Shown here: piece after piece, positions 22,899 through 33,888 of the stretch
How positions within the stretch are numbered: position 1 is the stretch's first letter
Layout of the letters: every line of letters starts with the position of its first letter
Source: Takakia lepidozioides
Lineage: Eukaryota; Streptophyta; Takakiopsida; Takakiales; Takakiaceae
DNA: 64,000 nt
Reading direction: 5' to 3'
Assembly: GCA_030704615.1 (NCBI GenBank)
Contig: CM060733.1
Coordinates: 23,808,001 to 23,872,000 of the forward strand
Position numbers and translations under genes: made by a program
Notes under the pieces: model-generated
Seen by the model: only the letters and a program-made list of their open reading frames with translations
Databases searched by the model: none
What the model was told of the DNA's origin: nothing

Positions 22899-23511
22899 AT
22901 GCGGCTGGACACCCCAAATTCCTCACCAAAAAAATGTCTTTTTCTACCTCCAGACCCTGTACCTTGTTTCACAGTTCCAGTAAAGATCAAGATGCAAAAT
23001 CGAGATATCTCCATAAAATCACTTAAGGACTCGGGTGCTTCAACATGTTTTATTGACAAAAACTTTGCGAAGCAATACAATTTAACGCTCGTAAGAAAAA
23101 AGTTCTCGGCCCCTGTTGAAGTCATCGATGGACGACCGTTAGCATCAGGAAATATTGACCATGAAACTCGACCCCTTGAAGTGAAGCTTAAAAATCAAGC
23201 ATAACAGATTGTTTTCAATGTCATTCAGTCTCCAATGAATCATGTGATCCTTGGACTTTCCTGGTTTGTACTTCATAATCTTGACATCGACTGGCGATCA
23301 CGAAAATTTTTGGCAAGACAAAAATGCAAAAGTACCAAAGGTATGCAACCCATGTTTCTTGGAGCTAGAGCCTTCATGAGAGCTATGAAGAAAGACGCGA
23401 CATTTGCACTTTATGCGACTCCGATCAAAACCATAATAAACCAAAGTACTTCGACATTACCCACTCAATATCAAGATTTCAAGGATGTCTTCGAAAAAAA
23501 AAATAAATAGT
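22899..23511 (+). pseudogene. aspartic protease region of element C
   Basis: In a different frame from gag, with one in-frame stop (TAA at about 23,202). KDSGAST contains the catalytic Asp of a retroviral-type protease. NHVILGLSWFVLHNLDIDW is the conserved segment between protease and reverse transcriptase. The frame ends at DVFEKKNK in an A-run, so the polymerase is absent. Confidence 0.8.
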
Positions 23512-23750
23512 ACGCATGATTTGTACAGGTCTGATTACCCAAAAATCAGACAGATCTTGGCTAGAAAATCGGCCAAATTGGATTGGCTTCAATGATGTGC
23601 GCCCAAGACTTTTTCGACCCCTTTTATGTATGGTTTTTGCCTGAAATCCATACCAAACATGCAGTAGGGAGGGGCATACCTAAAAGCTGTGATAAAAGAT
23701 GGAATGTGCTCAACATACGAGACCTACTGCTTACAAAGTTGTAAATAGTG

Positions 23751-24770
23751 CTATGGAATATGGGGGCCACATGCACATGGGCAATGTGCAGCTCCTCCAC
23801 TCAGAAAATGGACAGACATAAATGCACAAGCTGAATCTAGACAGAGAATGTGCTTATGACAGCACACCCCCTTCGAAACCAAACATGCAAAGGAGACATG
23901 TTGCCAGAACATTGACCTTATGATTGTACAATTGAGTTGCAAGAAGAAGCTGTGAAGCCTACCCCCCATGAAAAATCTCGAACTCCGCGAAGGAGAAGAC
24001 AAGTACTCTGTACAAAATCCCAATGCCTCGTCAAACACGTAGCCCTCCGCCATACTGCCCTCAGGCTTCGCCAAGTTTCGCACATACCCTTTAAAATCCT
24101 TCATTGCTCTCTCCACCGGGTACATCCACCGAGAAGCTACAGGTCCACACAAATCCAGCTCATCCACCAAGTGGATAAGTAAATGTGTCATAACATCAAA
24201 AAATGAGGGTGGGAACTCTTTCTCCAGAAGACAAAGAGTCACTGCCACCTCCTTCTTCAATTCCTCATGCTCGGTGGGATCAATGAATTTTGCACAAAGC
24301 TTGCGAAACACACGGGACACTCTTAGTATGGCATTGCAAACCCCAGGCGCCATCAACCCACGTAGAGCAAGTGGGAGGATCTGTTGCATTAGCACGTGAT
24401 AATCATGTGACTTCAATTGGCTCAACTTTTGTTTGACCACATGTTTTTTGAAAGCAGAGGCATAGCCAGTGGGTACTTTCAGATTCGTGATAATCTCCAG
24501 GAACACCCGCTACTCTGGTTTTGTGAGCACATATGGCGCATCAGGCATTACCAATGTATCCACTCTGGTGGGATGACGTCATAACCAAAGAGGCTTTCGA
24601 ATGCCTTGCAATTCCAGATCGCGGCGAACTTGCATCGTGTCCTTTTCGCCGAAAAGAGTCTTGATTATGTTCTCCGTCACGTTCTTCTCGCAATGCATGG
24701 TATCAAAAGTGTGGCGGATGATAAGATGCTGCACCATGTGGTCTAACAAATTAGGCACATTGCAATGCAG
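23751..24770 (-). pseudogene. CACTA (En/Spm) transposase TNP2-like remnant
   Basis: Read on the minus strand from about 24,770. HTFDTMHCEKNVTENII is the segment that leads into DUF4218 in plant CACTA transposases. MPDAPYVLTKPE, LKSHDYHVLMQQILPLALRG and MTHLLIHLVDELDLCGPV follow, with MYPVERAMKDFKGYVRNLAK after that, all in one frame. Two stops interrupt it (TGA after KPLWL, TAG after TKPE). The upstream catalytic part is missing. In a complete element this protein cuts at the CACTA termini in the nucleus. Confidence 0.85.
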
Positions 24771-24779
24771 TCATGAATG

Positions 24780-26046
24780 ATGTTACAACACAAGTTCAGT
24801 AAACAAACAATCATGCACAATGAAAAACCAATGCACTGTTATGTTCCCAAAACACAGGTGTGGTAATCGCAACAAACTGCCAAAAGCCCAAAATGCATAT
24901 TGCCTTCACACATGGCAGTCAACAGCGACCATGTAGTCATGACCCTGACTACATGACTCTAGTACAACCAATGGAAGAACACCACGTAGTTGAAATGTCC
25001 ATGATCCGCGGTCATGAAGTCATGGACATGACTACTCTGACGCACTACCAATTACATGACTCCATCACTATGACTCCATGACTCCAATACATCCAACAGA
25101 AGAACGACACGTAGTTCGGACTCCAGTCACTCCCACGACTGTCCAAAATGCGGACATGCGCGGGCGTGCTGCGAGCATGTCAGAGTGCGTGCATCGTGCA
25201 AAGCGTACGGGGACTGTACACTGTCGAAGGTTTGGGTCCCTCCCATACTTTGTTAGGTGCTTTTTGGCCATCGGTAGAAATTGCGAGATCCCTCCATGGC
25301 ATATTCTGCAGTTGCACAATATTTTGCGGTGCCCTTGTGCAATGGCATGCGCCTCCTCTAGTCGCCACAGTTTCTCATCTTTTCTGCGCACACGGAGTCG
25401 TTGAGCTGTCAGCCGAAACCCCGCTCTCGTTGTATACATTGTACTTACACATGGGGTGTGCAAGGGTCTTTGCAGCTGATGTCAGACTGCCATGGTCAGG
25501 CCCTCCCCGTGCGGTCCCCTGACTGCGTATGAGAAGCTAAGGGAGACCTGCATTGCTCGCAACAAAGAGGTTGAGGCGGAGTTGTTTGGTTCGCACCCAC
25601 TGTGAGTATACTGAGAGGCGGCTCACCCTAGTGTTGTGGCCTAAATCTCGTAGGAGAGCATTCCACCTCAACCAAAGTGCTCAACTGACCCGAATACTTT
25701 AGTTTGGGGTTGTCAGACATCGCATTGCAGGGGCTTGTCATTAGGGTTTTTTTTTTAAAATGTGAGAGGTCTACGGTTTAGCCTGAAATTGCCCGCATCC
25801 TTGTCTTTTGGGTTTACGAGTTTTTCTACATTCCCAGTGTTGGGATTGCATTGCTAAGTACACAGAATGATGGTTGTGAGGCGACGCCTGTCTCCACACT
25901 ATCATGGTGCGCCATGAAGAGAGCGGGATTGGTTAATTTCTTCATGGGGCGAGGATTGCAGGCTTGTTGCTCCGAAACGAAAGCGTGCTTGCCGTCGACC
26001 TCCACTACCCACGGGACCACCCAGACGCAGTGGAAGGCTAGAAACA
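24780..26046. other. transposon-derived spacer with ATGACT-rich repeats
   Basis: 24,900-25,140 is rich in overlapping CATGACT/AGTCATG motifs on both strands (for example GACTACATGACTC, CATGACTCC), together with two GAACRMCACGTAGTT copies about 120 bases apart. This resembles transposon subterminal sequence next to the transposase remnant. The rest has overlapping open frames on both strands with no domain; no gene is supported. Confidence 0.35.
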
Positions 26047-26232
26047 ATGGCCGACGAGGCACGGCAGTACGTAGACGAAGACGAGGAGGAGGATTTGTTG
26101 TGTGTCCCTGCGGGCGAGCACACTGGCGATTCTAGCGAAGATGTTCTTTGCCACCCAGCTCCTGCACCCTCGCTTCCCCAGAAACGCCCGTCACCGGCAA
26201 AATCACCATCTGTAAGCACCTCCTCACTATGA
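26047..26232 (+). other. possible short first exon, acidic peptide
   Basis: An ATG in good context (ACAATGGCC) opens a 61-codon frame, MADEARQYVDEDEEEDLL..., acidic at the start and Ser/Pro-rich at the end, with a possible splice donor (CTGTAAGC) at about 26,210. It could be the first exon of a transposon ORF. No continuation was found. Confidence 0.25.
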
Positions 26233-26240
26233 CGCCACAT

Positions 26241-27473
26241 CTTCAGCAGTTCTATGCATTGACATGCTCAACATACCCATGAAGGAAGCATGCAAATGTA
26301 CAGAACGTGTCTGAGACTTTCTTAGCATTCCAGGATGTAAATGCACTTGCCACACAGAAGAGGTTGAAAGGTGGAAGCCACAGAAAATCTGGCAGTGGAC
26401 GTGACACAACTTTGAATGCAATCACATTTGAAAAGTTCTCACTTTGGGAATTTCACATTGGGGAGATGGCATTGCTGGAAAAATTGGGATGTAGGAAGGA
26501 AGGGATGCCCGAGCATATAGGCAGTGAAACCCCACAATGGGATAGGAAATCAACCCCTTTCGCTATATCTTCATCGTGTACATAGTTTGGGTTAAAGTCA
26601 AAGGCTCTTACTAAGAGGTTGATACACAGTGATGTTTCTGTTTACAACTAAAATGCAATGTCCATTCAAATGAGTCCATCTACCCACTGATGCAAGTTCT
26701 TGTATGCACGCTTTGATACAAGCATGCCAATGGTTTCTGAGGTCTCCCCACTAGGTAGGCTTTGGAATTGGCCATGTAGATTTGGCTCAGCCCCCACTTT
26801 TCAAGTTGGGTAAACAGAAGTGTGGGACACCTGATGAGTCTGAGGGGATGAGGACCTGCTCATAGTAGGATGAGTACAATCAAAGCTTTAAAATGGCAGG
26901 TGCACGGCGTTAATTTTTTCTAAGATGCCATGATTTCATTTGAATGCTTTGATTGACTTTAATGTTTGAATTGGTTTTTATTCTGAACCTTCCTGGATTT
27001 CATGCAACGATGGACTTCGGCCTCGCTCCTTTGCCTGCATTTGTCATGTACCAGCTCAGTATGCTAGCATGGTCAACCATGACGAGCGACATACCATTCT
27101 CTGACAACAGTGATTGAACAGAGGTTTGTCAGACATACTGTTGGGATGCAACCAATATTGGTATCCCCGCGCCCACTAACCTAGTCACTATGTCTGCAGT
27201 AATACAGAGAGCTCAGTGACAAAGGCAGCTAATGCATAAGAGGAATCACCAGCACAACACTACCCTATGTTAATGACCACAAAAAGTCATGTTAACACTC
27301 ACACTCACTCTCACTATTGCAGTTTCAAATACTGCCCTGACATCATCATTGCACGACAACTCTGATCAGACCCTCCTCTATCCACACTTACAGATTGGTA
27401 TGTAAAATGAGGACCCCACCCACTTCACAACTTTCCCAGGTTCGGGTAATCCGGGTTTTCCAGTAATCCAATA
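26241..27473. other. transposon debris, mostly unrecognised
   Basis: About 26,780-26,830 (TTTGGCTCAGCC, GTTGGGTAAACAG) is a diverged scrap of the LINE 3' region present at 27,560-27,610 and 36,550-36,595. The rest shows no domain. Confidence 0.35.
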
Positions 27474-28242
27474 ATCCGGGTTTTCCAGATATCCTCTAGA
27501 AAACCCTTCACACAAGCATCAATCTGCTGTGTGTGATTTGCCCAAAAACTAGGCCTCAGGAGGGCCTGGGCTTTTGGCTCAGCCTCTCAACTTTCAAAGT
27601 TGGTAAACAGGGGTACAGGCACAATTCCCTTGATTGAATTGAAGACAACGTCTCTTTGGTGAGAGAATCCCGGACAGTGTATCAGAAAATGAATACTGTC
27701 TTCAGATTGCCCACACAATGGACAATTGCACTCTCCCTTTCCTCTCTGCTTCTGTTTGTTGTTCAAAGGTAGGCTTCCTGCCCTGAGTTTAAATTTCAGT
27801 CTAGTGCCGAGAGTGGGTAGACCCTTGAGGTCATCCAAGATGTCCACCCCCATGTCACTGACTGGAAAGAAGTTCAGGGAAGTTCTCTGCCTAACTTCAT
27901 TTCATCAGACAATCTCATGGCAACAAACATGGCTTCAGACACTACAGCCTCTAAGGCAGATTTATCCAGCAGGGTCAAGACTTGCGGATCCAGGTCCAGG
28001 TCCTTCAAAATCTTTTCTACTCTCTTCTGCCAGGACTTAGCTTGTTTGACAGGGCGGTCCTGTTTCCAAGATATACAGTCGATCAACTTAGGATATCTGG
28101 TGTTGGGCATATGTTGCAGCTGACCCCACCATCTCACCTTGAATTCATCTCGTCGGGAGCTTAAGGATGGAATGCCAAACTCACCCCGAACAGCCACATT
28201 GGCTGTTTTGGAGCATGCTGACATACACTCCTTAAGCACCCC
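27474..28242 (-). mobile_element. LINE (non-LTR) 3' region, copy 1, downstream part
   Basis: On the minus strand this encodes the end of a non-LTR reverse transcriptase ORF. A segment with RGEFGIPSLSSRRDEFKV and WWGQLQHMPNTRYPKL is followed by LKFKLRAGSLPLN and CNCPLCGQSEDSIHFLIHCPG, the Cys/His-rich C-terminal knuckle of plant LINEs. The sequence 36,039-36,240 is the upstream continuation; the LTR element at 28,243-36,038 splits it. The frame carries shifts, so it is not functional. Confidence 0.8.
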
Positions 28243-30386
28243 TGTAGTGTGAATGCAGGGGAGTAACATTGAAAATTTTGTTGGGCATCAAATTACGGCA
28301 TTGATGAAAAAGGGAGTGCCTGGTACTAATGTCGGGAGGGAATTACCCAGGCCTACAGGTAATTCCATGGGAACACTATGCTCTTGCTCTGCCAGGACAA
28401 AATATGGCTAAGTCATAACATGCGCATTTTTCATCCTTGGAATGAATGATTTTCGTCGCGTATGTTTAACCTAGAAACTCGAGCTGAGGAAAACGAGGAG
28501 GAAGACGACGGGCAACTCTTCAGAGCTGCTGCCGTGGAGTTGTCAGGCAGGCTGGCTTGGGAACTTACACCTGTGCCATGTGAATCAGCTTGCCTTAAAG
28601 CACGACGTTAAGGGATCTGCTTGGCATTTTGTGCAAAGAGAAGCGGTGCCTCTTTCTGCGTGGTAATAATCAATTTTGAAAGCTGAGCAGGTGCTAAGAG
28701 CGGTGCACTACCGCTGCCGCCATTGTCTTGAAGAGTACAGTTATGAGGAGATGGAGCGCAACAACAGCTGTTGGGGAATGAGAAGTGAAGGCTGGTGTGG
28801 ATGCGCCTCAGGTCATCTGTAATTAAAACTTGTAGTTGCCTTCTGTCTTAGAGCTGTAGGAGCACATCAATCCTTAGGGCAGAAGTACACATGTAGAAGG
28901 ATAGGGTAGAGGTTGGCAAGCACAAGGATGTTGCCAGCTGATGAAGCAAGCCGTCATGACATGATGAGAACTGGAATCAAGATGAGAAGAAGCGTTGAAT
29001 ATGGCTGATGACAGCGATGGTGAGGTGCCAGCTTAGCAGGCAGAACCACCGCTTCACACGAGTATAAGACAGATAAGTTCTAAGAGTGTTAGCTCTCTTT
29101 TTGGGCACTTAGGAATGACTTTCTGAAGTTTTTTGGAACTGTCTCTTGTATCTGCTGAAGGGGACAGAAATGTGAGGAGTAGAAAAGGCCTTTGAAAATG
29201 GAATGAAGACACTGGAATTCAAACCAGGATAGGGTGGAGATGGATGCACCTGTTGTTACACTGTCATTAGGAAAAGGATAGAGGGGACAAGGATAGCTCA
29301 CATCAGGGTCAGAATGGTTGCTGTTGTTGTGTTCATTTTCTTCATTTTCAGTGTCTTCAGCCAGCATAAGCAAACAGCCCTGGATGTTGAAACAGTGGAG
29401 CCAGTGTAGAATTAGCTTGGTGGATAAAGGAGAACAGGGATGGTCAGACAGAAACGGATTTGAAGAACTGAGAGGGATGACGTGGATAGGGAAGAACAGT
29501 CAATACTGTTTTGGGGTTTGGATCTGATTTATAGAAGTGTTCTCAACATGTGAATGACTGAGGTTTGCATTTGAGGAGAAAAGGAGAGCTGTCAGGGTGT
29601 GTGATTTGAGATCTGTAAAAGGGTTGTGAAGCACCTTGGACAGATAGGATCCACTTGGGGAAAGATAGTGCAAGGACCAGTCACTGGAGAGAGAGAAAAA
29701 GAGAAAGACCGACAGAGGGGCAGATCATGTCTTGTAACCAAGGTTGACTTCAATGATGGATCCACTGGATGCCTGGCTGGATGTGCATTTGCATTGCATC
29801 ATAGCCATGCTGTTGTGAAAAAGTGAGGAATCCACACACCAAGGAAAAAGAGTGAGAGAGAAAGAAAAAGTGAAAAGGGAGAAAGGGTTGATGAGGGATG
29901 GACAAATGGAGAGGCAAGGTCAAGAAGACATGAACCCTGAATGATCAACTTAGTGGGCCTGCAGTTCATGGCAGATCTGAGCTGTCCACCCACCTAGACC
30001 GTGATCTCATTACAAAAAGGGGCTTCCAACGTGTTGCAGACCAAGGGAACTGCCCACAAGGGCAGTGTTTATCACTGACGTAGGGCTGATTGCATCACTG
30101 AATACATCGTGGCAGCATAGTCGGTGCTGTACCTGCAGGTAGAGGATGTTGTGTAAAAGGTAGAACCAAGAGTGAACAACAATTTTACTCCCCATCCATG
30201 TCTTCTCTTCCGCTGCGGCGTGGATGAGGATTGCTTGAACTCTGATCACGAAGGACCTGAGGGAAACCCACAGCCAAGTGACGACAGTGGGACAGATTTA
30301 GAAAGAACCTTCTTTCTTTTGCTCCGCTTAGAATGGAAGGAAGCACAATTAGAATTATACAGAAGGGGATTCACGCCCCTTCTTTT
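28243..30386 (+). repeat. 5' LTR
   Basis: About 2,144 bases. It differs from the 3' LTR by a few visible indels (one A in CCTAGAAACTCG, one T in GTTTTTTGG, three bases near 29,276). Its last nine bases (CACACTACA) are missing, so CTTCTTTT runs directly into the primer-binding site. Open frames on the minus strand inside the LTR occur in both copies and are not supported as genes. Confidence 0.9.
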
Positions 30387-30398
30387 GGTATCAGAGCT
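30387..30398 (+). promoter_or_regulatory. primer-binding site for reverse transcription
   Basis: GGTATCAGAGCT immediately follows the 5' LTR. It is the standard plant LTR-element match to the 3' end of initiator methionine tRNA, lacking the leading T because the junction has lost bases. Confidence 0.85.
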
Positions 30399-30464
30399 AC
30401 GCTGGATCTTGTCTGAGAGTTGTAGGTTTTCAGTGTAGCAAGATAGGAGAGTGATTTGCGAGCA

Positions 30465-33400
30465 ATGGTGACTAACATTCCATTTTACGGAAAGAAGGAT
30501 GAGGATGTTTGCAGCTGGATCCAGAATCTGAAAAGGGATGGTGAGAGGAGGAGCTTTGACGAGCACAAGTTATTTATATCGGCAAGGCTGAATCTCAAGG
30601 CACGGGCTGACACTTGGCATCGAATGCAAAAACCAAGGTCCATGAACTGGCATGATTTTCAAGTAGCCATAATCTTGAAATTTGGAGAAGAAGGTCAATC
30701 AAGTAAGAGTAAAGTGATGTTAGCAAGGAAGTTTGATGGGATAGATACAAATGTGGAAGAGTATGCTACAGGAATGGAGGAGAAATTGTCTCTGATTGAG
30801 AAGGATACTCACAACAGGTTCACACCTGTGAGTTCTATTGATCATGAACCTATACCAGATCACAAAACCATGTCACGGAGGTGCTTTAGGGAGAAGAACC
30901 AAATCAGCGAAGTCCATGCAATGCTTCCTCGAGTTCTCAACTTGAACAGCACAAGGCAGCAAGTAGAGTGTTGCACTGCATGTCCATCAAGACAGAATCA
31001 GATCCGAAGTGAAAAGAATCACCGGCTGGGGCTGCAAGTGGGAACATGTGGAATGCAAGATTCATGCTGTGGAATGTTTGAACAATGGGAATCGAAGAGC
31101 AGCAGAAGGATGGAGTGCGAATGTGTAAGCTCTCTTGGCACAAACGTTGTGAATGTGTTTTGTGATGAGGAAGGAGAGATCATGGAAGACATCTTTTGTT
31201 CAACAGAGGATCAATCAGGTGTCAATGAAGAGTGTACACCTAGATTGCAAGTTCCTGTGCAGTTCCCAAGGTCTTATACAAGGGCACATGTAGGGCAAGA
31301 CATACCTGGGGAGTTTGGGCATGATACCACCAACTCCCCAAGCAATAGTGGTACAACCGGTGAAGTGAGTGTCATAAGAGAGGAAGATGTCAAGGAGTCT
31401 TGGACAGATCTGATGGAATGGGTGAAGGAAGAGTGTACTTTGCTTGCTCAAACTAGACAGGATATAGATCAAGATGCACACCTAGATCAAAACATACTTG
31501 GGGAGCTGAGAGAAGTTGCATCTCGATTAAGAACAGACTTGGTGGAGAAGGAATTAAAGGTGAAAGATGCAAGAGATGACGTTGTAGCTGCCCTAGCCCT
31601 ACGGAGAGAAACTGAAGTCCAGGTGGAGAACCTAGTCATGGAAAATCAACATTTACGGTTGGCCCTCGAGAAAGCTGACCAAGAGCTGAGTGGGGCCAAG
31701 GAAGAGTGCGTGGATAAGCTCCGTGGTGATAACAAGCATCTTCAGGCAGATGTGCAACGGCTCCAGCTACTTTTGGAGTCGAGTACGTCATCAGTCAATG
31801 ACATGTTCATGGGGACACCAGGTACCCTAAGTCAGGACAAAGAAGAGGAAACAGAAGCTTCTTTGGATGTTGGACCATTGACAAATGTTGGGAGAGATGA
31901 AGGGAACATGGAGTATCAAGTGTTGGAGGATTCATGCAAGGGAGAGGCCCTGCAGATTGAAGAAGAAATCTGTCTAAGAGGAAAGAGCTTACAGATCACT
32001 CCAGAGATGGAAGAAGTGGTGAAAAGGAGCCTGGAAGATCGAGACCTGACAACACCTAAACTTGCACATGATGACATGAAAAGTGGAGAAGTCATTAGGG
32101 CAGGCAAAGGGGCCGAAAACCATATGTGGAAGCCGAGAGTTTGGACATGCGAAGGCTTGCATTATGTGGAAGAGGGTCACAAGGAGAAGATGCATGACAA
32201 TGAGGAGGTTCTTCCGGGAATAGATCCGCCAAGAAAAGAGGGCAAATGGTGTCAAAAGTGGTGGCAAAGCACAAGGAGATCATTCATTGCTGACTGCAGC
32301 ATACTCAGGTTCACAAGCTGTGTACCGAAGTGTCAAGGACGGAGAAAGGGTGCTAAGGCATGGATACGACATGCTATCTTGATGGTAATTATGTGCTGCA
32401 GGTGCCTATGGCAGACAGTGAAGAACTGGTTGGAGCAGGCCATGCTAATGACGATTTTGTGCTGCCAATACATATGGTGTATGCAGCTCAGCAATCTGAA
32501 GCAAGGTTGTAAAAGAATGGCTGGTCCTGGTGGAAGATGGAAGCAAACATGGGCAGAGAAAGGACCTGCATACACACCAAGACACCAGCTCAAGAGGGGA
32601 GCAAGTTTGGGGAGCTGCCTTTGGCGGGTAATTTCTGTGGACATACCTGAAGGAGACAGAGATATACCAGCAGAGGTAATTCAATATAGAGGCAATGAGC
32701 TTTCCACAGATGCTGGAAATGAAGGAGAGAAGCCCAAACAGGTGACGTTCCTGTGTGTGTTGAATGCATGTGCGAACCTGGCAGACCTGGTAAAAGGCGA
32801 AGAGGTCCATGGTGACAGTATCAAATCTGGTATTGCACCAGATATCATTATGGAGACTGCCATTGTTGACAGGTATGCCAAACGTGTGTGTGACAATCTG
32901 TCTCACAGAAAAGTGGGGCCATGGAGAGTAATGATTGCAGGTTATGCCCAGCATGGTTGTGAAATTCAGGCTCAGGAGATGGATGGGCAGTTGATGTGGG
33001 AGGCTATGAAGCCTACCCATGTCACGATCACTTCTACTTGCAAAGTATACACCAGCCCTGAATCTCTTAAAGAGGGCAGGCTGGTTGAAAGGGAAGAAGG
33101 AAGGCATGGTAACCAGAGGGTTGCCCATGACTTGCCACCAACAATGCAAATGAAATTGCAGCCTGCTGGTGAGGACAACCTACATGCAGGAAATGAGGCA
33201 GTACGACAGCTGCAAGTGTCGATAGGAGCACAAGTGGTAGCTGAGATTCAAAACAAGGAGCCAGGGAGCAACAACAAAATTGGGAAACGCTGGTTTGTGT
33301 GGGAAGGAGATCAGGACCTGCCTGGCATGAACTACAAGAAGAGGAAGAAGGCATTGTCACAAATTGGATTTGCTCTGGCCGGCGGAACAAATGGACAGCC

Positions 33401-33839
33401 GGGACGCTGTCACTTAAACAAGAGAGGCTGGACGACGATGCAAGCTCAGGGATGGAGCACAAAAACTGTGGCCAGGGAAGAAGGCCAAGAAATTGGCATG
33501 AGGAGTTGCATGGAAACCAGGTGGTGGTGTCAGTTTGAGAACAACCCTGCTCGCACCAGCCAGACAGAAGTGGCCATGAAGATTATGAGCAGAGAGGGGT
33601 TTCCCTTTGCTGAAGGCCAAGGCATGACAATCAAAAACAATATTATGAACGGACCTCTCCAAGATATCTGGAGCAGAAACAGAAGAGGAATTAACACAAT
33701 GTGCCTGTTGGGAGTACCTTATGATCCTGGAAGGGAAGCTGCACGAAGATGCAGGTTGAGAGATGGAGCAGACAAGGAATGGGTAAGAAGTAGGAGGGAT
33801 TTAAAACCCTTCATACCACCAATAGGTGATCAGCCATGA
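30465..33839 (+). CDS. LARD-like element ORF: Gag-like head, coiled coil, PPR fragment
   Basis: An uninterrupted 1,124-codon frame from the ATG at 30,465. Residues ~1-115 resemble a retrotransposon Gag: IPFYGKKDEDVCSWIQNL, LKARADTWHRM, FQVAIILKFGEE and KFDGIDTNVEEYATGM. Residues ~308-445 are a long Glu/Lys/Leu coiled coil. Around 620-680 a (W)xxxAxLMxIxCC(R/Q)xxW unit occurs twice. Residues ~755-860 read as a PPR array fragment: KQVTFLCVLNACANLADL, GEEVHGDSIKSGIAPDII, then WRVMIAGYAQHGCEIQAQ and MKPTHVTI. PPR proteins bind organellar RNA; here the repeats are partial and altered, so RNA binding is doubtful. The C-terminal ~250 residues are not recognised. No catalytic domain is present. Confidence 0.8.
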   Translation: MVTNIPFYGKKDEDVCSWIQNLKRDGERRSFDEHKLFISARLNLKARADTWHRMQKPRSMNWHDFQVAIILKFGEEGQSSKSKVMLARKFDGIDTNVEEYATGMEEKLSLIEKDTHNRFTPVSSIDHEPIPDHKTMSRRCFREKNQISEVHAMLPRVLNLNSTRQQVECCTACPSRQNQIRSEKNHRLGLQVGTCGMQDSCCGMFEQWESKSSRRMECECVSSLGTNVVNVFCDEEGEIMEDIFCSTEDQSGVNEECTPRLQVPVQFPRSYTRAHVGQDIPGEFGHDTTNSPSNSGTTGEVSVIREEDVKESWTDLMEWVKEECTLLAQTRQDIDQDAHLDQNILGELREVASRLRTDLVEKELKVKDARDDVVAALALRRETEVQVENLVMENQHLRLALEKADQELSGAKEECVDKLRGDNKHLQADVQRLQLLLESSTSSVNDMFMGTPGTLSQDKEEETEASLDVGPLTNVGRDEGNMEYQVLEDSCKGEALQIEEEICLRGKSLQITPEMEEVVKRSLEDRDLTTPKLAHDDMKSGEVIRAGKGAENHMWKPRVWTCEGLHYVEEGHKEKMHDNEEVLPGIDPPRKEGKWCQKWWQSTRRSFIADCSILRFTSCVPKCQGRRKGAKAWIRHAILMVIMCCRCLWQTVKNWLEQAMLMTILCCQYIWCMQLSNLKQGCKRMAGPGGRWKQTWAEKGPAYTPRHQLKRGASLGSCLWRVISVDIPEGDRDIPAEVIQYRGNELSTDAGNEGEKPKQVTFLCVLNACANLADLVKGEEVHGDSIKSGIAPDIIMETAIVDRYAKRVCDNLSHRKVGPWRVMIAGYAQHGCEIQAQEMDGQLMWEAMKPTHVTITSTCKVYTSPESLKEGRLVEREEGRHGNQRVAHDLPPTMQMKLQPAGEDNLHAGNEAVRQLQVSIGAQVVAEIQNKEPGSNNKIGKRWFVWEGDQDLPGMNYKKRKKALSQIGFALAGGTNGQPGRCHLNKRGWTTMQAQGWSTKTVAREEGQEIGMRSCMETRWWCQFENNPARTSQTEVAMKIMSREGFPFAEGQGMTIKNNIMNGPLQDIWSRNRRGINTMCLLGVPYDPGREAARRCRLRDGADKEWVRSRRDLKPFIPPIGDQP

Positions 33840-33888
33840 AGGTGGTCAGTGAGGACCCTGACACTTAAAAGGGGAGACACACTACATA

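Larger units (their letters stand above)
20627..23511 (+). mobile_element. truncated Ty3/gypsy element C
   Basis: A 5' LTR (20,627-21,241) is followed by a broken gag, a second LTR copy inside gag, the rest of gag, and an aspartic protease region. The element stops at an A-rich string (23,495-23,510) just where the reverse transcriptase should begin. No RT, RNase H, integrase or 3' LTR follows, so it is dead. Gag carries a zinc knuckle CLYCREDDHIVLNC (CX2CX4HX4C) and the protease region has KDSGAST and MNHVILGLSW, both typical of Ty3/gypsy elements. Confidence 0.85.

Noticed and set aside
25068-25522. Overlapping open frames on both strands as genes
   Set aside because: Mutual overlap, no domains, and location in transposon-derived repeat sequence.
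29089-30249. Minus-strand open frames within the 5' LTR, repeated at 34,699-35,892
   Set aside because: They are identical in both LTRs, have no domains and are explained by the LTR duplication.
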